A DNA stretch of 64,000 bases, from NCBI RefSeq assembly GCF_032248455.1, contig NZ_JAVTTP010000001.1, positions 3,818,001 to 3,882,000 on the forward strand, given 5' to 3'. Below, piece by piece: positions 16,320 through 25,195 of the stretch. Within the stretch, counting starts at the first letter, position 1. Each line of letters starts with the position of its first letter. The position numbers and the translations under genes were made by a program. Source of the stretch: Pricia mediterranea. GTDB lineage: Bacteria > Bacteroidota > Bacteroidia > Flavobacteriales > Flavobacteriaceae. Under the pieces are notes generated by a model, which saw nothing but the letters and a program-made list of their open reading frames with translations, was not told the origin of the DNA and did no database searches.

Positions 16320-17616
16320 CCGTTTTAAGCTCAACGGCGTAGCCTACACCCGGGAAGAAATCCGAGAGGTTGGCCATAACCTCGTCAAGGAAGGTGAGGC
16401 TTTCGAAAAGGACATAGGCGATTTTCTGTTGGATTGGTGCGACGATAAGGACTCCATCATGGTTCAAACCTCAGGTTCGACCGGAACCCCGAAGTCGATC
16501 TGGCTGAAGAAACAGCATATGGTCAACTCCGCCCGGGCCACGGGGCAATTCTTCGGACTGCAGCCCGGCGATTCCGCCCTGCTTTGCCTGCCCGCAACCT
16601 ATATTGCGGGTAAGATGATGTTGGTTCGCGCCATGGTATTGGGACTGGAAATCGATTGCAGTCCCCCGGCCTCCAACCCGTTGCAAGACAACCCCCAACG
16701 CTACGATTTTTGTGCCATGGTGCCCTTGCAATTGGAGAACGCCTTGGACGAAATCGAACGAATCTCGACCCTGATCGTAGGGGGAGCCCCGTTATCCCAA
16801 GGCTTGTATCGTAGCGTACAAGAAAAATCGAAATTCCAAAAGCGTAAGACCGAGATTTTTGAGACCTACGGGATGACCGAGACCATCACCCACATCGCAC
16901 TGAAACGAATTACCGCTGGTCCGGTCAATTCTTTTGGTGAGATGGCCGGAAAGACCGAAGCCCAAATCAGCAAGCCGGAAAGAGTTGCAAGCGTAGTACC
17001 GTTTTCTGAAATGAGAAAGGCGGGTTTTAAGACCCTGCCAAAGGTCACCGTTTCTACCGATGACCGCGGATGTCTCGTCATTGAGGCCCCGCTTATAAAC
17101 GATGCCCCCGTAATCACGAACGATATTGTCGAACTGATTTCCGATACCGAGTTCCGATGGTTAGGGCGGTACGACAACGTCGTCAACTCTGGAGGCGTAA
17201 AGCTCTATCCTGAACAGATCGAGTCAAAGTTGACCGGGATAATTGCCTCCCGATTTTTCGTTGTCGGAGTGCCGGATCAAAAATTGGGACAAAAATTGGT
17301 GCTGGTCGTAGAATGGAAGGAAAAGCGAGTTCGGGAAGACGAAATGGTTCGGGAATCGAATGAAACAGGAAAAGCGGGAACGGAAGGAAAGGCCGAAACC
17401 CAAGCTAAGGCCAAATCTCATGCGAAAGCCGGAACCGAAGGGATTGCCGGGGGATTAGAAACCGTAACGGCAAAGGAGAACCTGCTTCAGGAAATAAAAA
17501 GCCTGAAAATCTTGGACAGGTTCGAGGTGCCCAAAGAAATTTTCTACGTCCCGCAATTCCAACATACCCGGAGTGGAAAAATACGTCGAAAGGCAACCTT
17601 GGCCTTGGCTTTGTAG
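16285..17616 (+). CDS. menE: o-succinylbenzoate-CoA ligase, with a low-complexity insertion
   Basis: This ANL-superfamily adenylating enzyme of 443 residues activates o-succinylbenzoate with ATP and CoA. Motifs are the P-loop VQTSGSTGTPKSIWLKK, ETYGMTETITHIA, the hinge-proximal LGRYDNVVNSGGVKLYPEQIE and the terminal Lys in HTRSGKIRRKA. Two segments exceed the usual compact MenE: about 28 residues after THIALKRI, and an Ala/Lys/Gly/Glu-rich stretch (about residues 348-395, bases 17326-17469) containing two copies of KAGTEG just before the conserved LKILDRFEVPK. The latter sits in the mobile C-terminal domain. The start at 16285 overlaps the CPBP gene by 35 nt; ATG 16291 is equally possible. 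Confidence 0.9.
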   Translation: MPMTLSHQNIHNRFKLNGVAYTREEIREVGHNLVKEGEAFEKDIGDFLLDWCDDKDSIMVQTSGSTGTPKSIWLKKQHMVNSARATGQFFGLQPGDSALLCLPATYIAGKMMLVRAMVLGLEIDCSPPASNPLQDNPQRYDFCAMVPLQLENALDEIERISTLIVGGAPLSQGLYRSVQEKSKFQKRKTEIFETYGMTETITHIALKRITAGPVNSFGEMAGKTEAQISKPERVASVVPFSEMRKAGFKTLPKVTVSTDDRGCLVIEAPLINDAPVITNDIVELISDTEFRWLGRYDNVVNSGGVKLYPEQIESKLTGIIASRFFVVGVPDQKLGQKLVLVVEWKEKRVREDEMVRESNETGKAGTEGKAETQAKAKSHAKAGTEGIAGGLETVTAKENLLQEIKSLKILDRFEVPKEIFYVPQFQHTRSGKIRRKATLALAL

Positions 17617-17778
17617 GAGCTTTCGACACAGGTGAGAGGAACAGGATTTAGATGACGTCGCCCTTATTCCCGTCGCCTCTTATCCCTGACATCGCGTTTA
17701 CTGCTTTCCTCCTCCGGTCCGTTATGAGAATCTTTTTCCGTATTTTCATGGCCAAAATCCAACCAAGAACTTAAATGC

Positions 17779-19125
17779 ATGAAAAAGATCATCCTACTCT
17801 GCTATTTTTTCGCTTTTATCCCTGCAAGCGCCCAACAGATATTACCAGAAGTCGAAAGAGCGAGGGTAGTGGACGAAATTTTAGCCGATCGGTTCGATAA
17901 TCTGCTTCCGAAACTGATGGACCGGACGGGAATCGATATGTGGATCGTCATCTCGCGGGAGTACAACGAGGATCCGGTGTTGCGGACCATGTTGCCGTCT
18001 ACATGGCTCAACGCCCGGCGCAGAACAATCCTTCTTTTTTACAGGAATACCAAGAACAATACGCTAGAAAAATTGGCGGTGGCACGCTACGATGTGGGCA
18101 AAAACATTAAATCCGCTTGGGACAAGGAAAAAGAACCGGATCAATGGAAGCGCCTGATGCAGCTGATCGAAGCCCGCGACCCGGATAAAATAGGGTTAAA
18201 CTTTTCGGAGGATTTCAATATTGCCGATGGACTCGATAAAACCGATTACGAAGGATTTATGCGGCACCTTCCGAAAAAATTCCAAGATCGAGTGGTGTCC
18301 GCCGAGCCCTTGGCCGTGCGCTGGATCGAGACCCGTACCGAACGGGAGATGGTCATCTATGACCAGTTGGTATCCATTACCCACGATATCATTGCCGAGG
18401 CCTTTTCGGAAAAGGTCATTACCCCGGGCATCACCACGACTACCGAGGTCGAATGGTGGATGCGCCAAAAAGTGACGGATCTGGGACTGGAAACCTGGTT
18501 TCACCCTACGGTCGATGTGCAACGGGCGAAGAACGAACTGGTGGGGCATCTCTACTCTTTTTCCGGGCGCCCCGACGATACCGTTATCCTCCCCGGAGAT
18601 CTGGTCCACTGTGATTTCGGGATTACCTATTTACGGCTGAACACCGATTGCCAGGAATTGGCCTATGTGCTAAAACCAGGCGAAAAGGAAGCCCCCACGT
18701 TCTTAAGGGAAGGATTAAAGGCCGGAAACCAGGTACAGGATTACCTTACCCAAAATATGGTAAAGGGCCGCACCGGAAACGAAATCCTACAGAAAGCCCT
18801 TGAAGCGGCAAAAGCTTCTGGATTGCGTCCATCCATCTACACTCATCCATTAGGATTGTACGGCCACTCCGCCGGCACCACCATCGGTATGTGGGATGCG
18901 CAAGATGGGGTACTATCAGCTGATGGCGAAAGCTACCCCCTTAATCCCAATACGGTTTACGCCATCGAGCTGAACACCACTATTACGGTCCCCGAATGGA
19001 AAAGGGACATCCGTATCATGCTAGAGGAAGCGGGTTTCTTCGGGGAGGACGGCTTTCGGTATGTCAACGGTCGCCAAACCGAATTGCTGCTGATTCCCCG
19101 GGTACGGTCCCATCAGGAAAAATAA
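17779..19125 (+). CDS. exported M24 family metallopeptidase (Xaa-Pro aminopeptidase-like)
   Basis: The 448-residue protein begins with a signal peptide (MKKIILLCYFFAFIPASAQQ) and should act in the periplasm. The creatinase/aminopeptidase fold is recognised from the metal-ligand order: two Asp in PGDLVHCDFG and LRLNTDCQ, His in HPLGLYGHSAGTTIG, Glu in YAIELNTT and Glu in IMLEEAGF. The N-terminal half is the creatinase-N-like domain. It likely releases N-terminal residues before proline from peptides; specificity is inferred. It stands alone, with 162 bp upstream (nothing recognised) and 156 bp to the next gene. Confidence 0.82.
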   Translation: MKKIILLCYFFAFIPASAQQILPEVERARVVDEILADRFDNLLPKLMDRTGIDMWIVISREYNEDPVLRTMLPSTWLNARRRTILLFYRNTKNNTLEKLAVARYDVGKNIKSAWDKEKEPDQWKRLMQLIEARDPDKIGLNFSEDFNIADGLDKTDYEGFMRHLPKKFQDRVVSAEPLAVRWIETRTEREMVIYDQLVSITHDIIAEAFSEKVITPGITTTTEVEWWMRQKVTDLGLETWFHPTVDVQRAKNELVGHLYSFSGRPDDTVILPGDLVHCDFGITYLRLNTDCQELAYVLKPGEKEAPTFLREGLKAGNQVQDYLTQNMVKGRTGNEILQKALEAAKASGLRPSIYTHPLGLYGHSAGTTIGMWDAQDGVLSADGESYPLNPNTVYAIELNTTITVPEWKRDIRIMLEEAGFFGEDGFRYVNGRQTELLLIPRVRSHQEK

Positions 19126-19269
19126 ACGGAAATTCTTCCCTTCAACCTATTCCTGAATAACCGATCACCAACCCACTTCCGTGATTGATCCACTATAGGT
19201 CGGCCCATCTTCATCAGTAAAAATGATAACATAACTGACGATTCCATTTCAGTTGCGGATCTCTTGTCC

Positions 19270-19277
19270 TACTTTTG
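19270..19277 (+). promoter_or_regulatory. -7 box 4 nt before the MFS transporter start
   Basis: TACTTTTG matches TAnnTTTG and is followed after four bases (ccgg) by ATG 19282. The spacing leaves no room for a Shine-Dalgarno sequence, so the mRNA is probably leaderless. It also rules out a TTG at 19264 lying before the box. Confidence 0.6.
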
Positions 19278-19281
19278 CCGG

Positions 19282-20535
19282 ATGCGGTATACAAACTTTA
19301 GACCAGACCTCGAAAACGTCAAACGGCATCATGAAAACGTAAACCCAAACTTTGAGTTTATCGCCATGATGGCCTCTTTGATGTCCATCGTTGCCCTGGC
19401 CATAGACGCGCTGTTACCTGCCATCTCTGAAATCGGAATCGACATCAACAGCTTGGATCCTACGGACAATCAGTTACTGATTACCATGATATTTTTAGGC
19501 CTCGGGGTCGGGCAACTGTTCTTCGGGCCCCTGTCCGACAGTTTTGGCCGGAAACCCATTGTCTATATCGGATTCGGCCTTTTCACGGTTGCTAGCGTCA
19601 TTTGTGTGCTCGCCCCCTCGCTTGAAACCATGATTCTAGGACGCGTGTTGCAGGGCATCGGGCTATCGGCGCCGCGTACTATTGCGATATCGATTATTCG
19701 CGATACCTACAAGGGCGATTATATGGCCAGGATCATGTCTTTCGTCACGGCATTTTTTATTCTAGTGCCGGTCGTTGCCCCCGCTATCGGCAAAGCGATT
19801 ATGGATCTCTTTGGATGGGAGGCTATTTTCTACGTGCAATTGTTTTTTGCCCTGATCGTGGCCATTTGGTTCTGGAGGCGACAGGCCGAGACCCTCAGGC
19901 CGCGATATAGGATACCTTTCTCGGGAAGTGTCTTTATAAACGGACTCACGGAATTTTCAAAATATAGGGAATCCATCGCCTTTACTATTACCTCGGGCTT
20001 TATCACCGGTTCGTTCCTCGTTTATCTCAGCGCCGCGCAGCACGTTTTCGAGAACCAGTACGGACTTGTAGAATCTTTCCCGTACATCTTTGCGGGCTTG
20101 GCCTGCTCGGTAGGGCTTTCTACCTTTTTAAATGGTACGTTGGTGATGCGCTTCGGTATGAGAAACCTGGCATTAATGGCCGTGACCGCATTTTGTGCGA
20201 TAGCCCTGCTTTACGTATTCGTTTTTTACGATAGTCCGAATCCGAACGTGGCGGTGCTGGTGCTATTTCTGTTCACCCAGTTTTTCTGCCTGGGCTTTTT
20301 ATGGGGCAATTTTCGTTCCATTGCCATGGAGCCGATTGGCCATATCGCAGGTATCGGCGCAGCGATCAACGGATTCGTTTCCACCGTTATGGCCGTTCCA
20401 ATCGCCAACTTTATCGGCAGTTTTGTAGAGGATACGGTGTGGCCGATGTTCTTAGGGCTCGCCATCTGTGGAATGATATCGCTCGGAATTATGCTAACTG
20501 TCCGAAGGCGGAATAAGATTTTAGCTGCCGCTTAA
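19282..20535 (+). CDS. MFS drug/metabolite efflux transporter, Bcr/CflA family
   Basis: The 417-residue, 12-helix membrane protein opens with the family-typical first helix FIAMMASLMSIVALAIDALLPAISEIG. It has the loop 2-3 motif GPLSDSFGRKP and the motif C-like LGRVLQGIGLSAPRTI, both features of the DHA1 Bcr/CflA group of proton-coupled exporters. The substrate cannot be told from sequence. A 35-residue hydrophilic N-terminal tail precedes helix 1. The start at 19282 is fixed by the adjoining -7 box. The gene converges with acs; the 187-bp gap holds a short hairpin (gcatcca/tggatgc, 20668-20689) without a T tail. Confidence 0.85.
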   Translation: MRYTNFRPDLENVKRHHENVNPNFEFIAMMASLMSIVALAIDALLPAISEIGIDINSLDPTDNQLLITMIFLGLGVGQLFFGPLSDSFGRKPIVYIGFGLFTVASVICVLAPSLETMILGRVLQGIGLSAPRTIAISIIRDTYKGDYMARIMSFVTAFFILVPVVAPAIGKAIMDLFGWEAIFYVQLFFALIVAIWFWRRQAETLRPRYRIPFSGSVFINGLTEFSKYRESIAFTITSGFITGSFLVYLSAAQHVFENQYGLVESFPYIFAGLACSVGLSTFLNGTLVMRFGMRNLALMAVTAFCAIALLYVFVFYDSPNPNVAVLVLFLFTQFFCLGFLWGNFRSIAMEPIGHIAGIGAAINGFVSTVMAVPIANFIGSFVEDTVWPMFLGLAICGMISLGIMLTVRRRNKILAAA

Positions 20536-20722
20536 GAGATAGGGCCAATGAGGTCGGGTTTGTTCGTATCGTCTTCGAAATAGCTACGGAATTCGGTCGT
20601 AGATGCCGCACAGAAACAGAAGTCCCAATGGTTCCATCGGCTTTCGACACGACTTGAGTTACGTATCGGCATCCATCTTTCGGTGGATGCTATTCGATGA
20701 TACTATTGGGGCCTCAGTTTTT

Positions 20723-22630
20723 TTACAATGCGTTTTCCTTGATTTCGTCGATGACTTCAGGGTTGACCAAGGTGCTGGTGTCCCCAAGGTCGGCAGCATC
20801 GTTCGAAGCGATTTTTCTCAGAATGCGCCGCATGATCTTTGCACTGCGGGTTTTGGGGAGTCCGGATACAAACTGAATCTTGTCCAATTTGGCAATCGGT
20901 CCGATGTGTTCGGTGATCTGTTGGTTGATCTCTTTCCTGAGGTTGTCCCGGTCCCTGCTTTCCCCAGTTTCCTTTAAAATGACATACCCGTACAAAGCAT
21001 TGCCCTTGACGTCGTGGGGAAAGCCGACAATGGCGCTTTCCGCGACCGCCGGATGTTCGTTGATGGCATCCTCGATGGGCGCGGTACCCAAATTGTGTCC
21101 CGAAACGATGACCACATCGTCAACCCGTCCAGTGATACGGTAGTATCCAACGGCATCCCTCAAGGCACCGTCCCCTGAAAAATACATGCCTTCGTACGCT
21201 TTAAAATAGGTGTCCCGATACCGGTCGTGATTGGCCCAGATTGTGCGGGCCATCCCGGGCCAGGGGAATTTGATGCATAGACGGCCATCGACTTGGTTGC
21301 CTTTGATTTCCTTGCCTTCTTCGTCCATCAATGCGGGCTGAATTCCAATAAAGGGCAGGGTCGCGTAGGTAGGCGCAGTCGGAGTTACGTAGGGAATCGG
21401 GGTAATCATGATTCCCCCGGTTTCCGTTTGCCACCAGGTATCGACGACGGGACTGTTGTGTTTGCCCACGTTCGTGTCGTACCAGTGCCACGCCTCTTCG
21501 TTGATCGGTTCCCCGACCGAACCTAGAACTTTCAGGCTTGAGAGGTCATGTTCTTCGACAAAATCCAGACTCTGTTTGGCTAGGGCCCGGATGGCTGTGG
21601 GCGCGGTGTAGAACTGATTGACCTTGTGTTTTTCCACGACCTCCCAAAACCGGCCGTAATCGGGATAGTTGGGTACCCCCTCGAACATAACGGTAGTCGC
21701 CCCGTTGGCCAGGGGCCCGTAAACGATATAGGAGTGTCCGGTAATCCAACCGATATCGGCGGTACACCAGAAGACATCGTCCTCGCGATATTGAAATACG
21801 TTTTTAAAGGTGTAGGCGGTATATACCATATAGCCGCCGGTGGTGTGTACCATACCCTTGGGAGTTCCGGTCGATCCGGAGGTATAGAGAATGAACAGCG
21901 GGTCTTCGGCATCCATGATTTCAGCCACGCAATCCGAATAGGCTTCGTCCAGCAGGGGCTGCAGCCATTTGTCCCTGCCTTCCTTCATTTCGATATCGCT
22001 GTCGATGCGTTTGACCACCAACACGTTCTCGACACTGGGGCAGTCGTCTAGGGCCCTATCTACGATTCCTTTAAGATCAATAGTCTTTGGCCCACGGTAC
22101 GAGCCGTCGGAGGTCAGCACCATTTTACAGTCCGAATCATTGATGCGACTGGACAATGCGTTGGATGAGAAGCCGGCGAACACCACGGAATGGATGGCCC
22201 CGATACGGGCACAGGCTAATAGGGCAACGGCCAGTTCAGGAATCATCGGCAGATAAATACAGACCCGATCTCCCTTTTTGATACCATGGTTTTTGAGTAC
22301 GTTCGCCATTTTGGAGACCCGTTCGTGCAATTGACGATAGGTGATATGCTGTGCTTCTTCGGTGGGGTCGTTGGGCTCAAAAAGAATGGCCGTCTTGTCG
22401 CCACGGGTCGGCAAGTGTCGGTCGATACAGTTCTCCGTGATGTTCAGTTTGGCGCCCTCGAACCATTTTATCTCCGGTTTTGAGAAATCCCATTCCAACA
22501 CCTTGTCCCATTTTTTACGCCATACGAAATGTTCTTCCGCGATCTCTTCCCAAAAGCTTTCGGGATTACGAACGGACTTTCGATAGACTTGAAAATATTC
22601 TTCTAGGTGTTTGATGTGATAGTTGCTCAT
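20723..22630 (-). CDS. acs: acetyl-CoA synthetase
   Basis: This 635-residue AMP-forming enzyme converts acetate, ATP and CoA to acetyl-CoA in the cytoplasm. ANL motifs are complete: YTSGSTGTPKGMVHTTGGY (P-loop), DTWWQTETGGIMITP, SGHNLGTAPIE (hinge region) and the catalytic, acetylation-regulated Lys in PKTRSAKIMRRILRKIA near the C-terminus. The length and the N-terminal EYFQVYRKSVRNPESFWEEIAEE are typical of Acs. It is the last gene of an operon-like set with an acetate/cation symporter and a DUF4212 subunit (89 and 137 bp spacings), consistent with acetate scavenging. Confidence 0.95.
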   Translation of the reverse strand: MSNYHIKHLEEYFQVYRKSVRNPESFWEEIAEEHFVWRKKWDKVLEWDFSKPEIKWFEGAKLNITENCIDRHLPTRGDKTAILFEPNDPTEEAQHITYRQLHERVSKMANVLKNHGIKKGDRVCIYLPMIPELAVALLACARIGAIHSVVFAGFSSNALSSRINDSDCKMVLTSDGSYRGPKTIDLKGIVDRALDDCPSVENVLVVKRIDSDIEMKEGRDKWLQPLLDEAYSDCVAEIMDAEDPLFILYTSGSTGTPKGMVHTTGGYMVYTAYTFKNVFQYREDDVFWCTADIGWITGHSYIVYGPLANGATTVMFEGVPNYPDYGRFWEVVEKHKVNQFYTAPTAIRALAKQSLDFVEEHDLSSLKVLGSVGEPINEEAWHWYDTNVGKHNSPVVDTWWQTETGGIMITPIPYVTPTAPTYATLPFIGIQPALMDEEGKEIKGNQVDGRLCIKFPWPGMARTIWANHDRYRDTYFKAYEGMYFSGDGALRDAVGYYRITGRVDDVVIVSGHNLGTAPIEDAINEHPAVAESAIVGFPHDVKGNALYGYVILKETGESRDRDNLRKEINQQITEHIGPIAKLDKIQFVSGLPKTRSAKIMRRILRKIASNDAADLGDTSTLVNPEVIDEIKENAL

Positions 22631-22719
22631 GATGGGAGATCGTTAGTAATTATAAAAATATGACTTAGAATTTAACAAAAGGAAAGTTACTAAAAAATCT
22701 TGTCTTTATCCAAAGGGAA

Positions 22720-24414
22720 TCAATGCCCCGACGCTTCACCGGCTCCACTGGGAATCCGAATGTCCTCTACAATATCCTGGACCTCTTGCGGGGGATCGGG
22801 CGTGAATTGCGTTACGATGATAGAGACCGCGAAATTCAAGACCATGGCCATCGATCCGAAGCCTTCCGGGGAGATGCCGAACCACCAATCATCGGACGTG
22901 CCACCCCCGAACATATCGAATTTGAATTTCATCATATAGAACAACATGGATACCAGGCCTACAACCATGCCGGAAATGGCTCCCTCTTTATTCATCCTCT
23001 TATAGAAAATGCCCAAGACGATGGCGGGAAAGAACGATGCCGCTGCGAGTCCGAATGCCAGGGCTACCACGGCCGCCACGAAGCCAGGGGGGTTGATTCC
23101 GAAGTATCCCGCGATGACTACCGCTACGGTGGCGGAAATCCGCGCCGCCCACAGTTCGCCTTTTTCCGAAATATCGGGACGTAGGGTTCTTTTGATCAGG
23201 TCGTGGGATACCGAGGAAGAAATGACCAAGAGGAGTCCCGCTGCAGTAGAAAGCGCTGCGGCCAGGCCGCCTGCCGCCACCAGACCGATGACCCAGGCCG
23301 GTAACATGGCGATCTCGGGATTGGCCAATACCATAATGTCGTTGTCGATCGTCAGTTCATTGCGTTTGGCATCGGCCACGTACTGTATTCTTCCATCCCC
23401 GTTTTTGTCATCGAACTCCAGCAGGCCGGTGGTTTCCCAGTTCTTGAACCAGACCGGCATTTCCGCATAGGGATTGTCGCTCACGGTATCGATGAGGTTG
23501 GTCTTGGCAAATACCGATACGGCTGGAGCCGTGGTGTACAGAATGGCGATGAGCAGCAGCGCATATCCTGCGGATTTGCGGGCATCCCTTACCCGTTTTA
23601 CGGTAAAAAAACGCACGATAACGTGGGGCAGGCCAGCGGTGCCGACCATTAGCGCCAAAGTGATGGCAAAGACATCCATGATCGACTTTTTGCCTTCGGT
23701 GTAGGCGGCAAAACCCAGTTCGGTGGACAGCCCATCCAACTTGTCCAAAAGATAGGTGCCGGAGCCATTGTTCAAGGTATCGCCCATACCCAGTTGGGGT
23801 ATCGGATTTCCGGTCATTTGAATGGAAATAAAGATGGCCGGTACCATAAATGCGAAGATCAACACGCAATATTGGGCGACTTGGGTATAAGTAATGCCCT
23901 TCATTCCGCCCAAAACGGCATAAAATAGCACGATGACCATGCCGATGATGACCCCGGTATTGATATCCACTTCCAAAAAACGGGAAAAGACGACCCCGAC
24001 GCCTCGCATCTGTCCCGCTACGTAGGTGAACGATACGATCAGGGCGCAGATGACGGCAACGATCCGGGCGGTCTTGGAATAGTAACGGTCCCCGATAAAA
24101 TCCGGCACCGTAAACTTTCCGAATTTTCGGAGGTAAGGGGCAAGAAGCAGGGCGAGAAGTACGTATCCGCCCGTCCAACCCATCAAATAGACCGAGCCGT
24201 CATAACCGGCAAAGGCGATAATCCCTGCCATGGAGATAAACGAGGCGGCGGACATCCAATCCGCGGCGGTGGCCATGCCATTGGCCAAGGGCGATACCCC
24301 GCCACCGGCAACATAAAATTCACTGGTCGAACCGGCCCGAGACCAAATGGCAATACCGATATAAAGGGTGAAGGTGATGCCGACGAGCAGGTAGCTCCAT
24401 GTTTGTACATCCAT
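22720..24414 (-). CDS. sodium:solute symporter, acetate permease-like
   Basis: This 564-residue member of the SSS family has about 13 transmembrane helices. The characteristic N-terminal segment is EFYVAGGGVSPLANGMATAADWMSAASFISMAG, followed by DFIGDRYYSK, matching the ActP/YjcG-like group that works with a small DUF4212 partner. It probably imports acetate or other short-chain carboxylates with Na+. The position between DUF4212 and acs genes supports acetate. A loop of about 60 residues between helices (FDDKNGDGRIQYVADAKRNEL) carries an EF-hand-like D-x-N-x-D-x-R pattern, which could bind calcium. Confidence 0.88.
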   Translation of the reverse strand: MDVQTWSYLLVGITFTLYIGIAIWSRAGSTSEFYVAGGGVSPLANGMATAADWMSAASFISMAGIIAFAGYDGSVYLMGWTGGYVLLALLLAPYLRKFGKFTVPDFIGDRYYSKTARIVAVICALIVSFTYVAGQMRGVGVVFSRFLEVDINTGVIIGMVIVLFYAVLGGMKGITYTQVAQYCVLIFAFMVPAIFISIQMTGNPIPQLGMGDTLNNGSGTYLLDKLDGLSTELGFAAYTEGKKSIMDVFAITLALMVGTAGLPHVIVRFFTVKRVRDARKSAGYALLLIAILYTTAPAVSVFAKTNLIDTVSDNPYAEMPVWFKNWETTGLLEFDDKNGDGRIQYVADAKRNELTIDNDIMVLANPEIAMLPAWVIGLVAAGGLAAALSTAAGLLLVISSSVSHDLIKRTLRPDISEKGELWAARISATVAVVIAGYFGINPPGFVAAVVALAFGLAAASFFPAIVLGIFYKRMNKEGAISGMVVGLVSMLFYMMKFKFDMFGGGTSDDWWFGISPEGFGSMAMVLNFAVSIIVTQFTPDPPQEVQDIVEDIRIPSGAGEASGH

Positions 24415-24551
24415 GTTGGTTTTTTTACTTCCGCTTTATGGTGGCCACAGGATGAGCTGTGTAGCGGGAATTTTGGTTGGTTAACGGTATTGTTGCTCGA
24501 AGCACAGGGCACAGGGTTAGGGAATCGACACCTAAGTTTGGAATCCGTCCT

Positions 24552-24812
24552 TTATTCATTATATCCGTACTTCTTGTCAAGCTTGTTCATCAATCGGATA
24601 TATACGAATATGAGAATGACAAAGACATAAATGGAGCCTTGTTGTGCGAACCAAAACCCCAATTTGAAGCCACCTAGCCTTATACTGTCCAAAGCATCTT
24701 TAAATAGGATGCCGGCCCCATAGGAAACCACGAACCAAATGGTCAAAAGAATAAAGAGGTAGCGGACGTTTTCTCTCCAATAGGCGGTAGCGTGTTTTTG
24801 TTTTTCCGACAT
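24552..24812 (-). CDS. DUF4212 small symporter subunit
   Basis: This 86-residue protein has two hydrophobic helices (YLFILLTIWFVVSYGAGILF and FWFAQQGSIYVFVILIFVYI) and charged ends. It matches DUF4212, a small membrane partner encoded next to SSS-type solute symporters. It is the first gene of the DUF4212-symporter-acs run. A near-consensus -7 box on this strand (TACTTTCG, revcomp of 24951-24958) lies about 140 bp upstream and may start the transcript. Confidence 0.82.
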   Translation of the reverse strand: MSEKQKHATAYWRENVRYLFILLTIWFVVSYGAGILFKDALDSIRLGGFKLGFWFAQQGSIYVFVILIFVYIRLMNKLDKKYGYNE

Positions 24813-25195
24813 TGAGAATGTGTTTGGAATGGGAAAATAAGTATTTGGATTGGAAAGATAGGGATTTATGTTTTATCGGCAAGCTGTTTACCGATTACGA
24901 TTGGTTACCACAGTTTTTTAAAAGGGCGAAATGACAAAAGGACTAAAATACGAAAGTAAAAAGTAATAAGTAGGAAGTACCAAGGACAGCTAGGGGCGCA
25001 ATCCAGATTTGAGACATCGGCCTATCTTTTAGGATGCTGTGGAAAGTGTATTCGTCGTTCTTCCTTGGGCTGTCCGTCTCTCTTCTATCGACATAACTTT
25101 CCAATAGCTGGTTAAGGTTACTCCTGAAACTTAAGGTAGAACCCTATTTCTATTAGCGGTACAAAGGTCAATTTTTGAAATAAGGTCGATAGCTT
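24813..25195. repeat. 383-bp gap with heptamer repeat (aagtann)4
   Basis: The gap between the DUF4212 gene and the anmK stop has no gene. At 24954-24981 four consecutive heptamers share the core aagta (starts 24954, 24961, 24968, 24975). The remainder shows no clear structure. The candidate promoter of the acetate operon abuts the repeat. Confidence 0.5.

Noticed and set aside
20668-20689. Hairpin gcatcca/tggatgc as a terminator between the MFS and acs genes
   Set aside because: No T run follows on either strand, so it is not a typical intrinsic terminator.
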